DNA of 64,000 nucleotides from Stappia stellulata DSM 5886 (GCF_000423705.1 NZ_AUIM01000004.1:910587-974586), one strand, 5' to 3'; positions 44,067 to 53,401 are shown, counted from the stretch's first letter. The notes: generated from the sequence alone by a model not told the origin. Translations and numbers: made by a program.

Positions 44067-45094
44067 GCAGCCTTGAGGAACGCCGCGACGGCGGTGGACG
44101 GAGCGAGCGACGGCCGGTGGTCCTGGTCACCGGCCCGCTCGGCAGTGGCAAGACCTCGCTCCTGCGCGACGCGCTCGACCAGGCCGCGCCCGTGGATATC
44201 GACATGGTGGTCGGCGACATAGGTGAAGAGAGCATCGATTCCGATCTCTTCGCCCGCGCCGGCTACGTCAATGTCGGGATTTCGGGCGAGTGCATGTGCT
44301 GCAGCGGTCTGGAGGGCATGATGGCAGCGCTGACGGAGCTTTCGCATCCGCATCGCCCGTTTCGCGGCATCGTGATCGAGGCCTCGGGCCTTGCGGAAAG
44401 CTCCGCGCTGATCGGTGCGCTCGGTGCCGACCCGGTGATGTCAGCGCGCCTCGCCATCCGCAGGGTCGTGGCCTGTGCCGACCTCACGTCGTGGCGCGGC
44501 ACAGGCATGCCGCAAGACATCCTCCGCGACCAGATCCGGGCAGCCGACACGCTGGTGCTCACAAAGACGGATCTCGCCGTCGGGGCGGAACGCGCGCGGT
44601 TCGAGGCACGGCTTTCCGATCTCAACCCGATCGCCCGCATTGTCGAGCGGGACCAAAGCATCCGCGAGCTTTTCGCGCCCGGTTGGCAAGACCGTCTGGC
44701 ACCGCTCCCCGAAACCGCAGCCGCATCCCACGGCCACCGCCATACCGACATCGCGGCCTTCTCGCTCCATCATGAGGGAAACATCACCTCGGCAGTGCTC
44801 GGCGAATGGCTCTTCGCCCTCTCCACCATCCTGGGGCAGGATCTCATTCGGCTGAAGGGCATCGCCGTTTGCCGCGAGCGGACCACGCCGGTCGCCTTCC
44901 ATGTGGTCAACGGCGTGCTGTTTCCGCTCGAGCCCGTGACCGGAGCCGGCACGGCAACCCATCCCCTGACCGCGACCGTGATCGGCCGCAATCTCGACCG
45001 GGACGCCCTGCGCGATACACTCGATCTGGCGCTTGCCCGTCATATGGAACCGAGTGCCGGCTTGCCGAGTATCGATGCCCTGTCACTCTCGTGA
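44063..45094 (+). CDS. COG0523-family (CobW/G3E) GTPase, likely metallochaperone
   Basis: A 343-residue G3E GTPase. Walker A is GPLGSGKT (residues 24-31), and the metal-binding CxCC is CMCC (77-80) in GECMCCSG. VIEASGLAESSAL is the switch/G3 region and LTKTD supplies G4. A His-rich SHGHRHTDI loop precedes the C-terminal CobW_C-like domain. Members deliver Zn, Co, Ni or Fe to client enzymes. In this operon the FGE-like and metallo-beta-lactamase-fold proteins are natural clients (inference). ATGA overlap with the upstream gene. Confidence 0.88.
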   Translation: MSSLEERRDGGGRSERRPVVLVTGPLGSGKTSLLRDALDQAAPVDIDMVVGDIGEESIDSDLFARAGYVNVGISGECMCCSGLEGMMAALTELSHPHRPFRGIVIEASGLAESSALIGALGADPVMSARLAIRRVVACADLTSWRGTGMPQDILRDQIRAADTLVLTKTDLAVGAERARFEARLSDLNPIARIVERDQSIRELFAPGWQDRLAPLPETAAASHGHRHTDIAAFSLHHEGNITSAVLGEWLFALSTILGQDLIRLKGIAVCRERTTPVAFHVVNGVLFPLEPVTGAGTATHPLTATVIGRNLDRDALRDTLDLALARHMEPSAGLPSIDALSLS

Positions 45095-45118
45095 TATCCA
45101 CGCAAACGGAAGGGTCGC

Positions 45119-46219
45119 ATGACGGAGGATACAGACACGAACCGTGCGGACGCCTTTGCGGACGGTCTTCTGCACGACCTGCCACTTGCCGATATCCAGG
45201 CCCGCGTGAACTTTCCCGTCTTCGAGCCGACGCAACTCGTTGACTGGGACATCACCTGGACCTTGCGCACCGAACAGCCGCCAGGCGGTCGGGAGACCGG
45301 CAGCGGCCACCGTGCCAACTGGGGAACGGCGAACCCGTGTTCCCTGCGTTTCGAGGCACGGCGCGACGAGACGGTCTTCCGGCTGAAGCAATTTCTCTAC
45401 GACTGGGGACCGGCGGCAGGCGACCTGCCCTGTCTCTGGGGATCGCCGGCAACGCCCATCCCTCTGGACGGCGACTACCTCGGCTGGCACGGTCGCGATT
45501 TTCAGGGCCGCGAAGGCGGATATGCCCGGCTTGCCCGCACCTCCTGCGAACTGGCCGTCATCTCGGGCGAACTCGGTGAGGACGGCACCGCGCATGTGTT
45601 CCGCTCGCTCGTTCGCCTCGGCGGTCCCCACAGCGATGCGCGTCTCACCCTGCCGCTTGCCAGGCTCAGCTATTGGGCTCGCCATGCTCCCGACCCGGTC
45701 AACGCCCCGATCGGCTTTTTGCGCTGGCGCCGCGACCGCCGGCCCCGGAAGACAATATGGAAGGCGGCCGACGCGTGTGACGCTCTCGACGTAGCCGTGC
45801 ACCTGCCGCCGGACGCTGGCCTTGCGCTCGACAGCGTCATTGTCTTCGAATACCGGACCCACCGCGAATTCGAGTTCGTCTTCGACACCGGTGCGGACAA
45901 GGGGCACGAAGTCCGGATAATTCTGTTCGACAGGCCGGATGCCTACGACCGGCTTCGACCGTGGTCGCTGGAAAAACACCCCTGCCACCTCGAGACGCTT
46001 TCCGATGGAAGCCTGCTGGCCTTCGTCTCCGACACCCATGGCGCCTATACGGCGATCCGCAATCCGGACGGGTCTCATCCACTGCTTGTCCTGACCAGTG
46101 CACGGGAAGGCTGGGACCGGAGCTGGGTTGCTGGTCTTGTCGCGGGGATTGAGGCAAGCGGGCTGGACGTGCCGGGCACGCACCCCGGAGGCTTGCGGGC
46201 GGGAGGCGCACACGGATGA
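45119..46219 (+). CDS. Unrecognised cluster protein, paralogue 2
   Basis: A 366-residue soluble protein, full-length paralogue of the protein encoded at 32654-33718. Conserved blocks are FRLKQFLYDWGP (87-98), LWG, YLGWHGRDFQGR, RTSCELAVISGE, LSYWARHAP with a Pro-Val-Asn soon after, and a C-terminal half ending in LVLTSAREGWDRSWV. It is about 12 residues longer than paralogue 1. No domain is recognised. One copy in each arm of a divergent cluster argues that both are needed, perhaps as two catalytic steps or a heterodimer. The stop overlaps the next ATG (ATGA). Confidence 0.8.
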   Translation: MTEDTDTNRADAFADGLLHDLPLADIQARVNFPVFEPTQLVDWDITWTLRTEQPPGGRETGSGHRANWGTANPCSLRFEARRDETVFRLKQFLYDWGPAAGDLPCLWGSPATPIPLDGDYLGWHGRDFQGREGGYARLARTSCELAVISGELGEDGTAHVFRSLVRLGGPHSDARLTLPLARLSYWARHAPDPVNAPIGFLRWRRDRRPRKTIWKAADACDALDVAVHLPPDAGLALDSVIVFEYRTHREFEFVFDTGADKGHEVRIILFDRPDAYDRLRPWSLEKHPCHLETLSDGSLLAFVSDTHGAYTAIRNPDGSHPLLVLTSAREGWDRSWVAGLVAGIEASGLDVPGTHPGGLRAGGAHG

Positions 46220-46707
46220 ACGACATGCCGGCAGACACCTCGCTGGACCTGTCCGGCGTGACCCATGACAACCGCCTGCCCGCCTTCGATGTCGTGGCAT
46301 TCCTGAAACGGCCTTTGGTCGCCCATCTCGCGACATGGAAAGCCGACACGGCCTGCGATTCCCCACTCTGGTTCTATCACGACGGGCGCGATCTCTGGTT
46401 CATCAGCGCCAACAGGTCCGACACGTTCCCCGACAAGGTGGAGCGCGCGCCGAACGCCGCCGTCGGCATCGTCGATTTCGACCGCCCGACGGGACGCTTC
46501 CTGCATGTCGGCTTTCGCGGCATCGCACGCCCCCACCCCTGGGACGCAGACACGGCCATCGCCCTCCTTTCGAAGTATCTCGGACCGGATCGGTCGAAAT
46601 GGGATCCCCGCTTCGCCGATGCACCGGAGAGCCCCTCCAACGTCTTCGTGCGTTTCACGCCCCGCACCTTCGTCGCCCGCGACCAATCCTTTCGCGCTCC
46701 CGGCTGA
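46216..46707 (+). CDS. Pyridoxamine 5'-phosphate oxidase-family (FMN split-barrel) protein
   Basis: A 163-residue protein with the split-barrel start (FLKRPLVAHLATWKADTACDSPLWFYHDGRDLWFISANRSDTFPDKVERAPNAAVGIVDF). This is the pattern of PPOX-like flavin reductases and F420/FMN-dependent enzymes, with no true PdxH C-terminus. It is the last gene of the rightward arm, overlapping paralogue 2. A flavin-dependent reduction of the cluster's intermediate, or a detoxifying step, is possible. Confidence 0.8.
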   Translation: MNDMPADTSLDLSGVTHDNRLPAFDVVAFLKRPLVAHLATWKADTACDSPLWFYHDGRDLWFISANRSDTFPDKVERAPNAAVGIVDFDRPTGRFLHVGFRGIARPHPWDADTAIALLSKYLGPDRSKWDPRFADAPESPSNVFVRFTPRTFVARDQSFRAPG

Positions 46708-47018
46708 CCGGGACGCGCAGATCCTGCTTCACGCAAAAAGAGCAACCGTTGCGCCCGGGAGGCCATGAAACGCATTCCGGCCGGCTTGCGCGCAGCGAGA
46801 CAGCCCGAACAGGGGGCGCTTGCTCCGCGAACCAGGTCCGCAACCGGTCCGGAAAACGACCGACAACATCTGGTTCGCATCGTTTCCCTGTTCAAAGGAC
46901 GCTCTGCAGGTGTTTGACGGGGTTTACTTTTCAGCGCCCGGAGAGGATCGTTGCGCAGGCGTGCAACCTGCCAGCAGGCGGAACCGCCCCGGTAACATCA
47001 TTTTAAGGAGACAGCGCC
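46708..47018. other. Intergenic region after the cluster
   Basis: This 311-base region has no convincing gene and no palindrome or terminator I can support. It holds the ribosome site AAGGAG at 47004-47009 for the following hydrolase gene. Confidence 0.5.
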
Positions 47019-48668
47019 GTGATACGCTGGAAGGAGATTTCGCTGGCCGGGTTGGTGCTCGGCCTTCTCTTTTTCGCGGCCTCGCTCACACCCTCGCTCA
47101 TTCCGCGCGATGCGATGGTGCAGGGGGTCCTCGGCGGACTGGTCATGGCGCTGGGATATCTCTCCTGGTGGGTGGTGCGGCTGATCTGGCGTTTCGCGGA
47201 CATGCCGGAACCTTCCGGTGCGCCGAAACGCTGGCTGCTTGCGCTGCTCGCGCTTGGCGCGCTGGGGCTGTTCTTGTGGACGCTCTTCTCGAACCTGACC
47301 TGGCAGAACGATTTGCGCGCCAAGATGGGCATGCCGCTGGCCGACGGTCTGGACCTGATCCCCTTGATGCTCGCGGCGATCCTGACCTTCTCGCTGTGTT
47401 TTGCCGTAGGCGCCTTCCTCGCCTGGCTGGTGCGCCTCGTGCGCGCCCGCCTGCTGAAGGTCATGCCGGAACGGCGCGCCAATGTCCTCGCCCTCGCGCT
47501 TGTGGGGCTGGTGCTGTTCGTCGTCACGAGAGATGGCGTGTACGACCAGGTCGTGACGCGGCTCGATTCAAGCTACGAGACGGCCCAGGAGCTCTTCGAC
47601 ACCGCGCCGCCGCCTCCCGAGAACCCGGACCTGACAGGTGGCGCCAATTCGCTGATCGACTGGGGCGGTGTTGGAACGCCGGGGCGCAATTTCGTGCTCG
47701 GCGGCCCGGACGCCGAAGCCATCTCCGCCTTTACCGGCGCGCCGGCGCTCGATCCCATTCGCGTTTATGTGGGACGCGCCAATGGCGAAACGGCCGAGGA
47801 GCGCGCCGAACTCGCGCTTGCCGAACTCGAGCGCCGGGGGGCCTTCGAGCGTGAGGTGCTGGTCGTCGCAAGCCCCACGGGCACCGGCTGGCTCGATCCG
47901 GGCAGTCACGATCCGCTCGAATACATGCATGGCGGCGACATCGCGACGGTCGCCGTACAGTATTCCTATCTGCAATCGCCGCTGGCATTGATCCTGGAGA
48001 CCGCCACCGGGCTCGACCAGGCCACCGCTCTGCTGGAGACGGTTCACCGCCACTGGCAGACCCTGCCGGCCGGAGAGCGGCCCAGGCTCTATGTCCACGG
48101 TCTCAGCCTCGGCGCCTGGTCGTCGATGCATGCCACCAACCTCTTCCGGCTGGTCAATGATCCCATCGACGGCGCCTTCTGGGCCGGGCCGCCGTTTCCC
48201 TCCGCATTCTGGCGGTATGTCCAAAACGCAAGGAACGAGGGCAGCCCCTGGGTCCTGCCCCGGATCGGCGACGGGTCCTTCATACGATACGCCAACCATT
48301 TCCAGGATGCGTCCCACGGCGCGGCTTGGAGCGACATGCGCATCGTCTTCCTGCAATATTCCAGCGATCCGATCGTGTTCTACGACCCGTTTTCGGTCTG
48401 GCGCGCACCGCCCTGGATGCGGGATCCGCCGGCGCCCGATGCCTCCGCGCATATGATCTTCATGCCCATCGTCACCCAATTTCAGCTGGCGCTCGACATG
48501 GCGCTGTCCTTCGGTGCCCCGGCCGGGCACGGCCATGCCTATTACGCCCAAGACTACATCGATCCATGGATTGAGGTGAGCGCGCCGGCGGGCTGGACGA
48601 GCGAGGACACCGAACGGCTCAAGGCCCATTGCGACCTCGGTTTCAAGAACGGATGCAACAATGACTGA
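47019..48668 (+). CDS. Integral membrane alpha/beta hydrolase (PF10081/PF15420-type)
   Basis: A 549-residue protein. The first 170 residues hold about four membrane segments (SLAGLVLGLLFFAASLTPSLIP at the start), then a periplasm-facing alpha/beta-hydrolase domain with the nucleophile elbow GLSLG in LYVHGLSLGAWSS near residue 362. The arrangement matches the Abhydrolase_9 family, whose substrate is unclear. Starts with GTG at 47019, with AAGGAG upstream. Followed 12 bases later by another hydrolase gene. Confidence 0.85.
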   Translation: MIRWKEISLAGLVLGLLFFAASLTPSLIPRDAMVQGVLGGLVMALGYLSWWVVRLIWRFADMPEPSGAPKRWLLALLALGALGLFLWTLFSNLTWQNDLRAKMGMPLADGLDLIPLMLAAILTFSLCFAVGAFLAWLVRLVRARLLKVMPERRANVLALALVGLVLFVVTRDGVYDQVVTRLDSSYETAQELFDTAPPPPENPDLTGGANSLIDWGGVGTPGRNFVLGGPDAEAISAFTGAPALDPIRVYVGRANGETAEERAELALAELERRGAFEREVLVVASPTGTGWLDPGSHDPLEYMHGGDIATVAVQYSYLQSPLALILETATGLDQATALLETVHRHWQTLPAGERPRLYVHGLSLGAWSSMHATNLFRLVNDPIDGAFWAGPPFPSAFWRYVQNARNEGSPWVLPRIGDGSFIRYANHFQDASHGAAWSDMRIVFLQYSSDPIVFYDPFSVWRAPPWMRDPPAPDASAHMIFMPIVTQFQLALDMALSFGAPAGHGHAYYAQDYIDPWIEVSAPAGWTSEDTERLKAHCDLGFKNGCNND

Positions 48669-48680
48669 CGCGAGCCGGGC

Positions 48681-49541
48681 ATGAAGCGTTGGCTGGTCGG
48701 AACCGGCGTTGCCCTCGTGCTCGTCGCGACGGTTCTCGCCGTCAACGGCTTTCGCGGCCGGCTCGGCTGGACGGCCAACCCGCAATCGCCGCAAGAGATC
48801 GCCGCGCTGATTGCACCCGCCATGCGCTGGACACTTCCCGAAGGCGCGGGACCGCATCCGGTTGCGCTGCTGTTGTCGGGCTGCGACGGCCCGCGCTCAA
48901 ACCTCGACCGGCTGGCGACGGAGCTGGCCGCGGCGGGCTGGGCCTCCGTTCTCGTCGATAGCCACAGCCCGCGCGGGCTGGACGAGGTTCAGCTCTGGCG
49001 GCTGGTCTGCGCAGGGCAGCTGCTCAACGGCGCGGAGCGCGCGGCTGACATCGCCGTCACGCTCGCCGCCTTGCGCGCCCGGCCGGAGATCGACAGCACG
49101 CGCGTCGTGCTCATGGGCGTGTCCCACGGCGGCTGGACGACGCTGGATTATCTCGCCATGGCGCGCGCCGGAACGTTGCCGCCCCTGCTGACGTCCTGGC
49201 CCGAGGCCATTGCCGCCGATCCGCTGGAGGGGATCCGGGGCACCGTCCTCTACTATCCCTATTGCGGCGCGGCGAGCCTGGGCTCCGTCGGCGCGCTGCC
49301 GCCGGAGCTGTCCTATCTCTTCCTGTTGGTGGATGGCGACACCATCGCGAACGAGCGCCCCTGTCTGGAGGTTGCGGGGCGACTTCTCTCGGTAAAGGCC
49401 GATGTGGCGGTCACCGTCTACGAAGGCGTCACCCATGGCTTCGATGTCGAAGAGAAGTCGTTCCTGAGCCCCCTTGGTTTCGACGCAGACACCAGGGATG
49501 CGGCAGTCTCCGCCACACTCGATTTTCTGAATACGCTCTAG
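48681..49541 (+). CDS. Dienelactone hydrolase-like alpha/beta hydrolase
   Basis: A 286-residue protein with an N-terminal membrane anchor or signal (MKRWLVGTGVALVLVATVLAVNGF written here in part: RWLVGTGVALVLVATVLAV). The nucleophile is in MGVSHGGW near residue 149, and the catalytic His lies in EGVTHGFDVEE near residue 252. This is the typical dienelactone hydrolase/acyl-peptidase-like core. It probably acts in the periplasm or at the membrane, with the hydrolase encoded just upstream. Substrate unknown. Confidence 0.82.
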   Translation: MKRWLVGTGVALVLVATVLAVNGFRGRLGWTANPQSPQEIAALIAPAMRWTLPEGAGPHPVALLLSGCDGPRSNLDRLATELAAAGWASVLVDSHSPRGLDEVQLWRLVCAGQLLNGAERAADIAVTLAALRARPEIDSTRVVLMGVSHGGWTTLDYLAMARAGTLPPLLTSWPEAIAADPLEGIRGTVLYYPYCGAASLGSVGALPPELSYLFLLVDGDTIANERPCLEVAGRLLSVKADVAVTVYEGVTHGFDVEEKSFLSPLGFDADTRDAAVSATLDFLNTL

Positions 49542-49795
49542 GGCGATGGCTCAAACGGGGGCCACGGCTTGAGAGCGATGGCGCCTCGTCAAGAAGCGAC
49601 AAACACGCGAAACTCGAGGTTTTCCGGACTTTTCCGACAAGGAAAAGGCGGAAGCGGCGTCAGGTCCGAAAGACAGGGACATGGCCGCGCATCGCCGTTT
49701 TCAAATCCGCGACAGCCTCATGAATGAGGGCCAGCCCCTAGCCTTGCGCATTCAAAGGGGTGACGATCTGACAGACGACCGCACGCCGTCCAGGG

Positions 49796-50818
49796 TCATG
49801 CGCCCGTCACGAATACCTGAACTGCAATGGCGCAAGCATAAATGCCGAGCAACGCCACGCTTTCCAGCCCGATGCGGGCGGGGCCGAAACGCTGTCGGAG
49901 GATCAGTCCCGCCAAGAGCACTGTGGTCATGAGCGCGGCCACGACGATCCAAAAGAAATCAGCCATGGTGGCGGCGTGATAGAGTGACCCGTCTCGATAA
50001 AAGACATCGGCTGCCGGAAGGAACAGCGTGTCGAACGTGTTCCCGCCGATAATGCCGCCAATGGCCAATTGAAGCGAACCGCGGCGCACCGCCGCCAGGG
50101 TTGTTACGAGTTCCGGCATCGATGTAACCGTCGCTGTCGCCAGCGCCCCGACAAGCGAGGCGGACACCGCAAACCTCTCCATCAACACCGTTGCGGTCGA
50201 AGCGATCATCCAGCCCGCGAAGCCCATCACCACGACCAGTCCGATGAATTGAGCGAACAGAAACGCGGTGGAATGTCTGCGTTCGGCCGTGCTCTCGGTA
50301 TCCGGTTGGTCCTCCCGCGTGTACGGCGTCGAAACGGGTTTCCACATCGGCGTGGCACGAAGGGTGCGACTGGCGACAAGTGCCAGAACATAGACAACCG
50401 GAATGACCAGGGACACGGGATGGACCGACCAGATCGTGACCTCTGGTAACGTCAAGGCCAGCATCGGCAGCATCAACAATCCGAAAAGAACGATCGCCTG
50501 GAAAACATTGACCAATTCAGCCCCGGCGTGCTCGAGATTGGCCTTTCGATAGGTGAGGTCCGCAATCGCCAGAAATGCCGTCTGAGCGGCGATTCCGCCG
50601 ATGCTGTTGGAAAACGCCAGCGAGGCATGACCTTCGAATGCGGCAGTGACCGAGACGATCGTGCCGCTCAACGACGTGGATCCACCCAGGAGGATGGCGC
50701 CCGCAATGGCTTCTCCAAGCCCCGTACGGTCTGCGAGCCTGTCGACCAGCCGGGTAAGACGTGTGCCACTGACAAACACGGCAAGGGCCGCGATGACGAA
50801 GATGGCCAGCACCAGCAT
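49796..50818 (-). CDS. Sodium/calcium exchanger-family membrane protein
   Basis: A 340-residue protein with about ten membrane segments and two inverted repeats of the CaCA superfamily. SLSGTIVSVTAAFEGHASLAFSNSIGG in the first half and VGALATATVTSMPELVTTLAAVRRGSLQLAIGGIIGGNTFDTLFL in the second are the alpha-1 and alpha-2 repeats. The normally acidic Glu is present in the second repeat (SMPELVT) but not obvious in the first, so cation selectivity is uncertain. The 254-base gap before it (49542-49795) holds nothing I can identify. Confidence 0.82.
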   Translation of the reverse strand: MLVLAIFVIAALAVFVSGTRLTRLVDRLADRTGLGEAIAGAILLGGSTSLSGTIVSVTAAFEGHASLAFSNSIGGIAAQTAFLAIADLTYRKANLEHAGAELVNVFQAIVLFGLLMLPMLALTLPEVTIWSVHPVSLVIPVVYVLALVASRTLRATPMWKPVSTPYTREDQPDTESTAERRHSTAFLFAQFIGLVVVMGFAGWMIASTATVLMERFAVSASLVGALATATVTSMPELVTTLAAVRRGSLQLAIGGIIGGNTFDTLFLPAADVFYRDGSLYHAATMADFFWIVVAALMTTVLLAGLILRQRFGPARIGLESVALLGIYACAIAVQVFVTGA

Positions 50819-51102
50819 CGAAGGCGCATTCGAGAAAATGAGAATATCTCCTTCTCCAGCCGGTCGGTCTTTCCCTACGCCTCCCGGCGCAAAAGCCCGG
50901 CGTCGAAAAAGGCTTCGAACCGCGACGGCGCTTCTCGCAACCCCTTGAATCTTCGACCGTCACCGCACGCGCTCGGTCGCTGGGCAAATTTGAAACCGGC
51001 CCTCGCCGCTTCATTGCGCTCAGCGCGAAACAATCGGTTTCGAACCGCACAACTGCCAGCCCGACCAACATTTTAACGGCTTTGGATAACGCTGAAAAGG
51101 AA

Positions 51103-51192
51103 TGGCGGAGAGGAAGGGATTCGAACCCTCGAAACGGTCTCCCGTTTACTCCCTTAGCAGGGGAGCGCCTTCGACCACTCGGCCACCTCTCC
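51103..51192 (-). tRNA. tRNA-Ser(GCU)
   Basis: Read on the minus strand, GGAGAGG begins a 90-base tRNA with the long variable arm of serine tRNAs. The anticodon GCT is at 51158-51156 in the loop CTGCTAA, GGTTCGAATCC forms the T arm, and CCA is encoded (51105-51103). The acceptor stem GGAGAGG/CCTCTCC is perfect. Confidence 0.95.
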
Positions 51193-51421
51193 AACGTGTT
51201 CGGGATAGGCGGAATAACCGCATGGGTCAAGGCATTTTCAGGCCGTCATGCACAGCTGAAACGCTCCTCCGAAGCAGGCCCGGTCATCCGCGTGCCTTGA
51301 CGAAAAGGCCATGAATCCGCGTCCGTCCCGCAATCTCCATCTCCTCGAAATATCGTATAAAGTTTGCATTTGAAAACTGCTCGCATTGCGGGCACGCATT
51401 TTCGAGTATGGATGGAAAGCG

Positions 51422-52144
51422 ATGGATCACGACACCCTTATGGCGCTTCTTGAGCAGATCCGCGACGCGGTCGACGAGAGAGCGATCTGCGACGCCCTTC
51501 TTCGAATTGGCGCCCGCTACGGCCTCACGCAGGTGTTGTGCGGTGTCGTTCCGGCAGAAGAGACGCCTGGCCCGGACGCCCGGACGCAAATCCTGTTCAA
51601 TCGCTGGCCCCACGAATGGCTGTTGCGCTATTTCGACGAAGGCCACGTCCACAAGGATCCCGTCATCCACCGTGTGCTCACCACGGAGAACGGCTTCCGG
51701 TGGTCAGAAGCCATCGCCCAGGCGCCCTCGCCCGCCGCCGATCAGCTGTTCGGCGCCGCGCGCGAACATGGTCTGGTCGACGGAATTGCGATTCCCGTGG
51801 TCACCGCAAACGGCGCAAGAGGCAGTCTTTCACTCGGCGGCGAGCGGATCGCATTGACGGACAAGGAAATCGGCATGCTCGAGGTCGCGGCCAATCTTGC
51901 GGTGGAGTGTTCGGGAGCGGTTGAAATGAATCGCAAATCCGCTCGCGAGCTCGGTTTGTCGGCACGCGAATACGACTGTCTGCGGTGGACGGCAGAAGGC
52001 AAGACCGACCGGGACATCGCCGATTTGATGGGTCTTGCCGTGCGCACGATCGAGGATCACGGCGCGGCCCTGCGCCGCAAGCTCAACGCGATCAACCGGG
52101 CGCATCTGGTCACACGCGGGTTTCGTGCCGGCCTCTTGCGGTGA
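51422..52144 (+). CDS. LuxR-family quorum-sensing-type regulator, orphan
   Basis: A 240-residue protein with an autoinducer-binding domain (residues about 15-165) and a LuxR helix-turn-helix (about 175-235: LSAREYDCLRWTAEGKTDRDIADLMGLAVRTIEDH). The AHL-contact residues are conserved: W and Y in HEWLLRYFDEGHVHKDPV, with the DPV Asp. There is no luxI gene in the window, so it is a solo. No clear lux box was found upstream. ATG 51422 was preferred to an upstream non-ATG start. Confidence 0.88.
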   Translation: MDHDTLMALLEQIRDAVDERAICDALLRIGARYGLTQVLCGVVPAEETPGPDARTQILFNRWPHEWLLRYFDEGHVHKDPVIHRVLTTENGFRWSEAIAQAPSPAADQLFGAAREHGLVDGIAIPVVTANGARGSLSLGGERIALTDKEIGMLEVAANLAVECSGAVEMNRKSARELGLSAREYDCLRWTAEGKTDRDIADLMGLAVRTIEDHGAALRRKLNAINRAHLVTRGFRAGLLR

Positions 52145-52293
52145 CCCTGCACGCGGCCCGCGGCCGTCGCACCGTGGGAATCCACGATGGCTTCCCGCAG
52201 CTCCAGCGTGAACACTTCCGGCCAGAGGCTGGCGGGACGACCGCATGCCGGTTCCCGAGAGCGACGCTTGATGAGCGATGCGAGGTTGGCGGT

Positions 52294-52560
52294 ATGGCGA
52301 GCGACAGGAAAAGCAGCGGAAAGAAACGAAGAGCGACGGCGCGCACCATCGGAGATCGAACGAACGTGCTGATCGAGGCTCTTCCAAACGACGCCGGACT
52401 GGTGCCGCTCAAGAAAAGGCTGAAGCAGGTCCAAGCCGTTGCGCGCCTGCTGTCCTTGCCGGATGCCAAAGCTGCATCGCAGACTGTATCTCGTCGCGAG
52501 AAAAAGCGGCGCCCCCTCGGGAAATCGCAAAACGACCCCTGCGCAAAAGACGGCTTGTGA
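52294..52560 (+). CDS. Possible small basic protein
   Basis: An 88-codon frame giving a Lys/Arg/Ala-rich protein (MASDRKSSGKKRRATARTIG start). No domain is recognised and no clear ribosome site precedes it. It is the best candidate in the 550-base region 52145-52695 between the LuxR and Sel1-like genes, which otherwise holds nothing I can identify. The competing frames on the other strand look like shadows of GC-rich sequence. Confidence 0.25.
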   Translation: MASDRKSSGKKRRATARTIGDRTNVLIEALPNDAGLVPLKKRLKQVQAVARLLSLPDAKAASQTVSRREKKRRPLGKSQNDPCAKDGL

Positions 52561-52695
52561 CGGACGCGTGTCGGCCGGTCATCGGCCCGGGCATGTCGAT
52601 CGCGGCGCCTGGACGCCTTACAGGTCACACGCCGCGATCTGTCGGAATGCCTTCGAGCGATGCGGCTCCTCCGCGCGGGCCGGGCGTAAGGTGTC

Positions 52696-52965
52696 TCAAT
52701 TCAGACTGAGCCATTCGCGGGCGGCCCGCTGGGCTTCGGCGATTTCGGTCCGGCTCATTTCGTCGGCGATATCGCGGCGATGGTGCACCGCCTGGGCATT
52801 GCCCTTCATCGCGGCCAGATTGAACCATTTGTGCGCAGCGACCAGATCCGTCACGCCATGCCGGCCGCAGGCGCAATCAAGCCCCATCTGCAACAGGATG
52901 TCAGGGCCGGCGGGTTGTCCGCCCATGGTTGCCAGTTCGGGGTTTCCAAGATCAAGACGGGCCAT
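52696..52965 (-). CDS. Small Sel1-repeat-like protein
   Basis: An 89-residue protein. AHKWFNLAAMKGNAQAVHHRRDIADEMS carries one Sel1/tetratricopeptide-like repeat, and the ending REWLSLN is reproduced in Hyphomicrobiales homologues as I know them. Cys32 and Cys34 in DCACGRHG may bind metal or be structural. Function unknown. The upstream region is AT-rich. Confidence 0.65.
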   Translation of the reverse strand: MARLDLGNPELATMGGQPAGPDILLQMGLDCACGRHGVTDLVAAHKWFNLAAMKGNAQAVHHRRDIADEMSRTEIAEAQRAAREWLSLN

Positions 52966-53401
52966 TTCACACTCCGTTTCCGTTCAACGCTCCGGCTTTG
53001 CGGCATGCAAAGCCAAGAAGGGAGAAAGACGCCGTTCCGGTTTCTTGTGTCTGCATCTTTCAACGCCGAGTGTGTCGTCGGTCTTTCAACGAGAGCTTAA
53101 AAATCGCACTTAACGAGACACAAACACAATTAGAATTTTCGGTAAATTTTACAAAGGATTCACCAGGAATCCGGAAATCGGATAATGGAATCAGCTTCCT
53201 TTGCCGACAATTCGACAGTCGTCGTCAACCAGGGATTCACCATTCGAACAAAGAGGAATTTTTAAACCTCCTCGCGACCCGGGCAAAACGCCCTCACCTG
53301 CCGTAACGGCACCGGTGGTCAACGCCTCACCTCTCGACTACATTCCGTTTACGTAAAGGGCATAACGCCTCTTTTCGGACACTGCGGAGGAGACACGTGA
53401 A
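52966..53401. other. AT-rich intergenic region
   Basis: This 436-base divergent region contains a long AT-rich stretch (53100-53280), unlike its GC-rich surroundings. GGATTC/GAATCC (53156-53161 and 53167-53172) form a short hairpin. The right end holds GGAGGAGA, the ribosome site of the DUF2147 gene. No gene can be supported. Confidence 0.5.

Noticed and set aside
51103-51192. tRNA-Ser as an integration site of a mobile element
   Set aside because: No integrase, direct repeat of the tRNA 3' end, or phage gene was found within the flanking sequence.
52110-52628. A 172-residue minus-strand frame downstream of the LuxR gene
   Set aside because: It overlaps the LuxR 3' end and two other frames, has a skewed Arg/Ser composition and no ribosome site.
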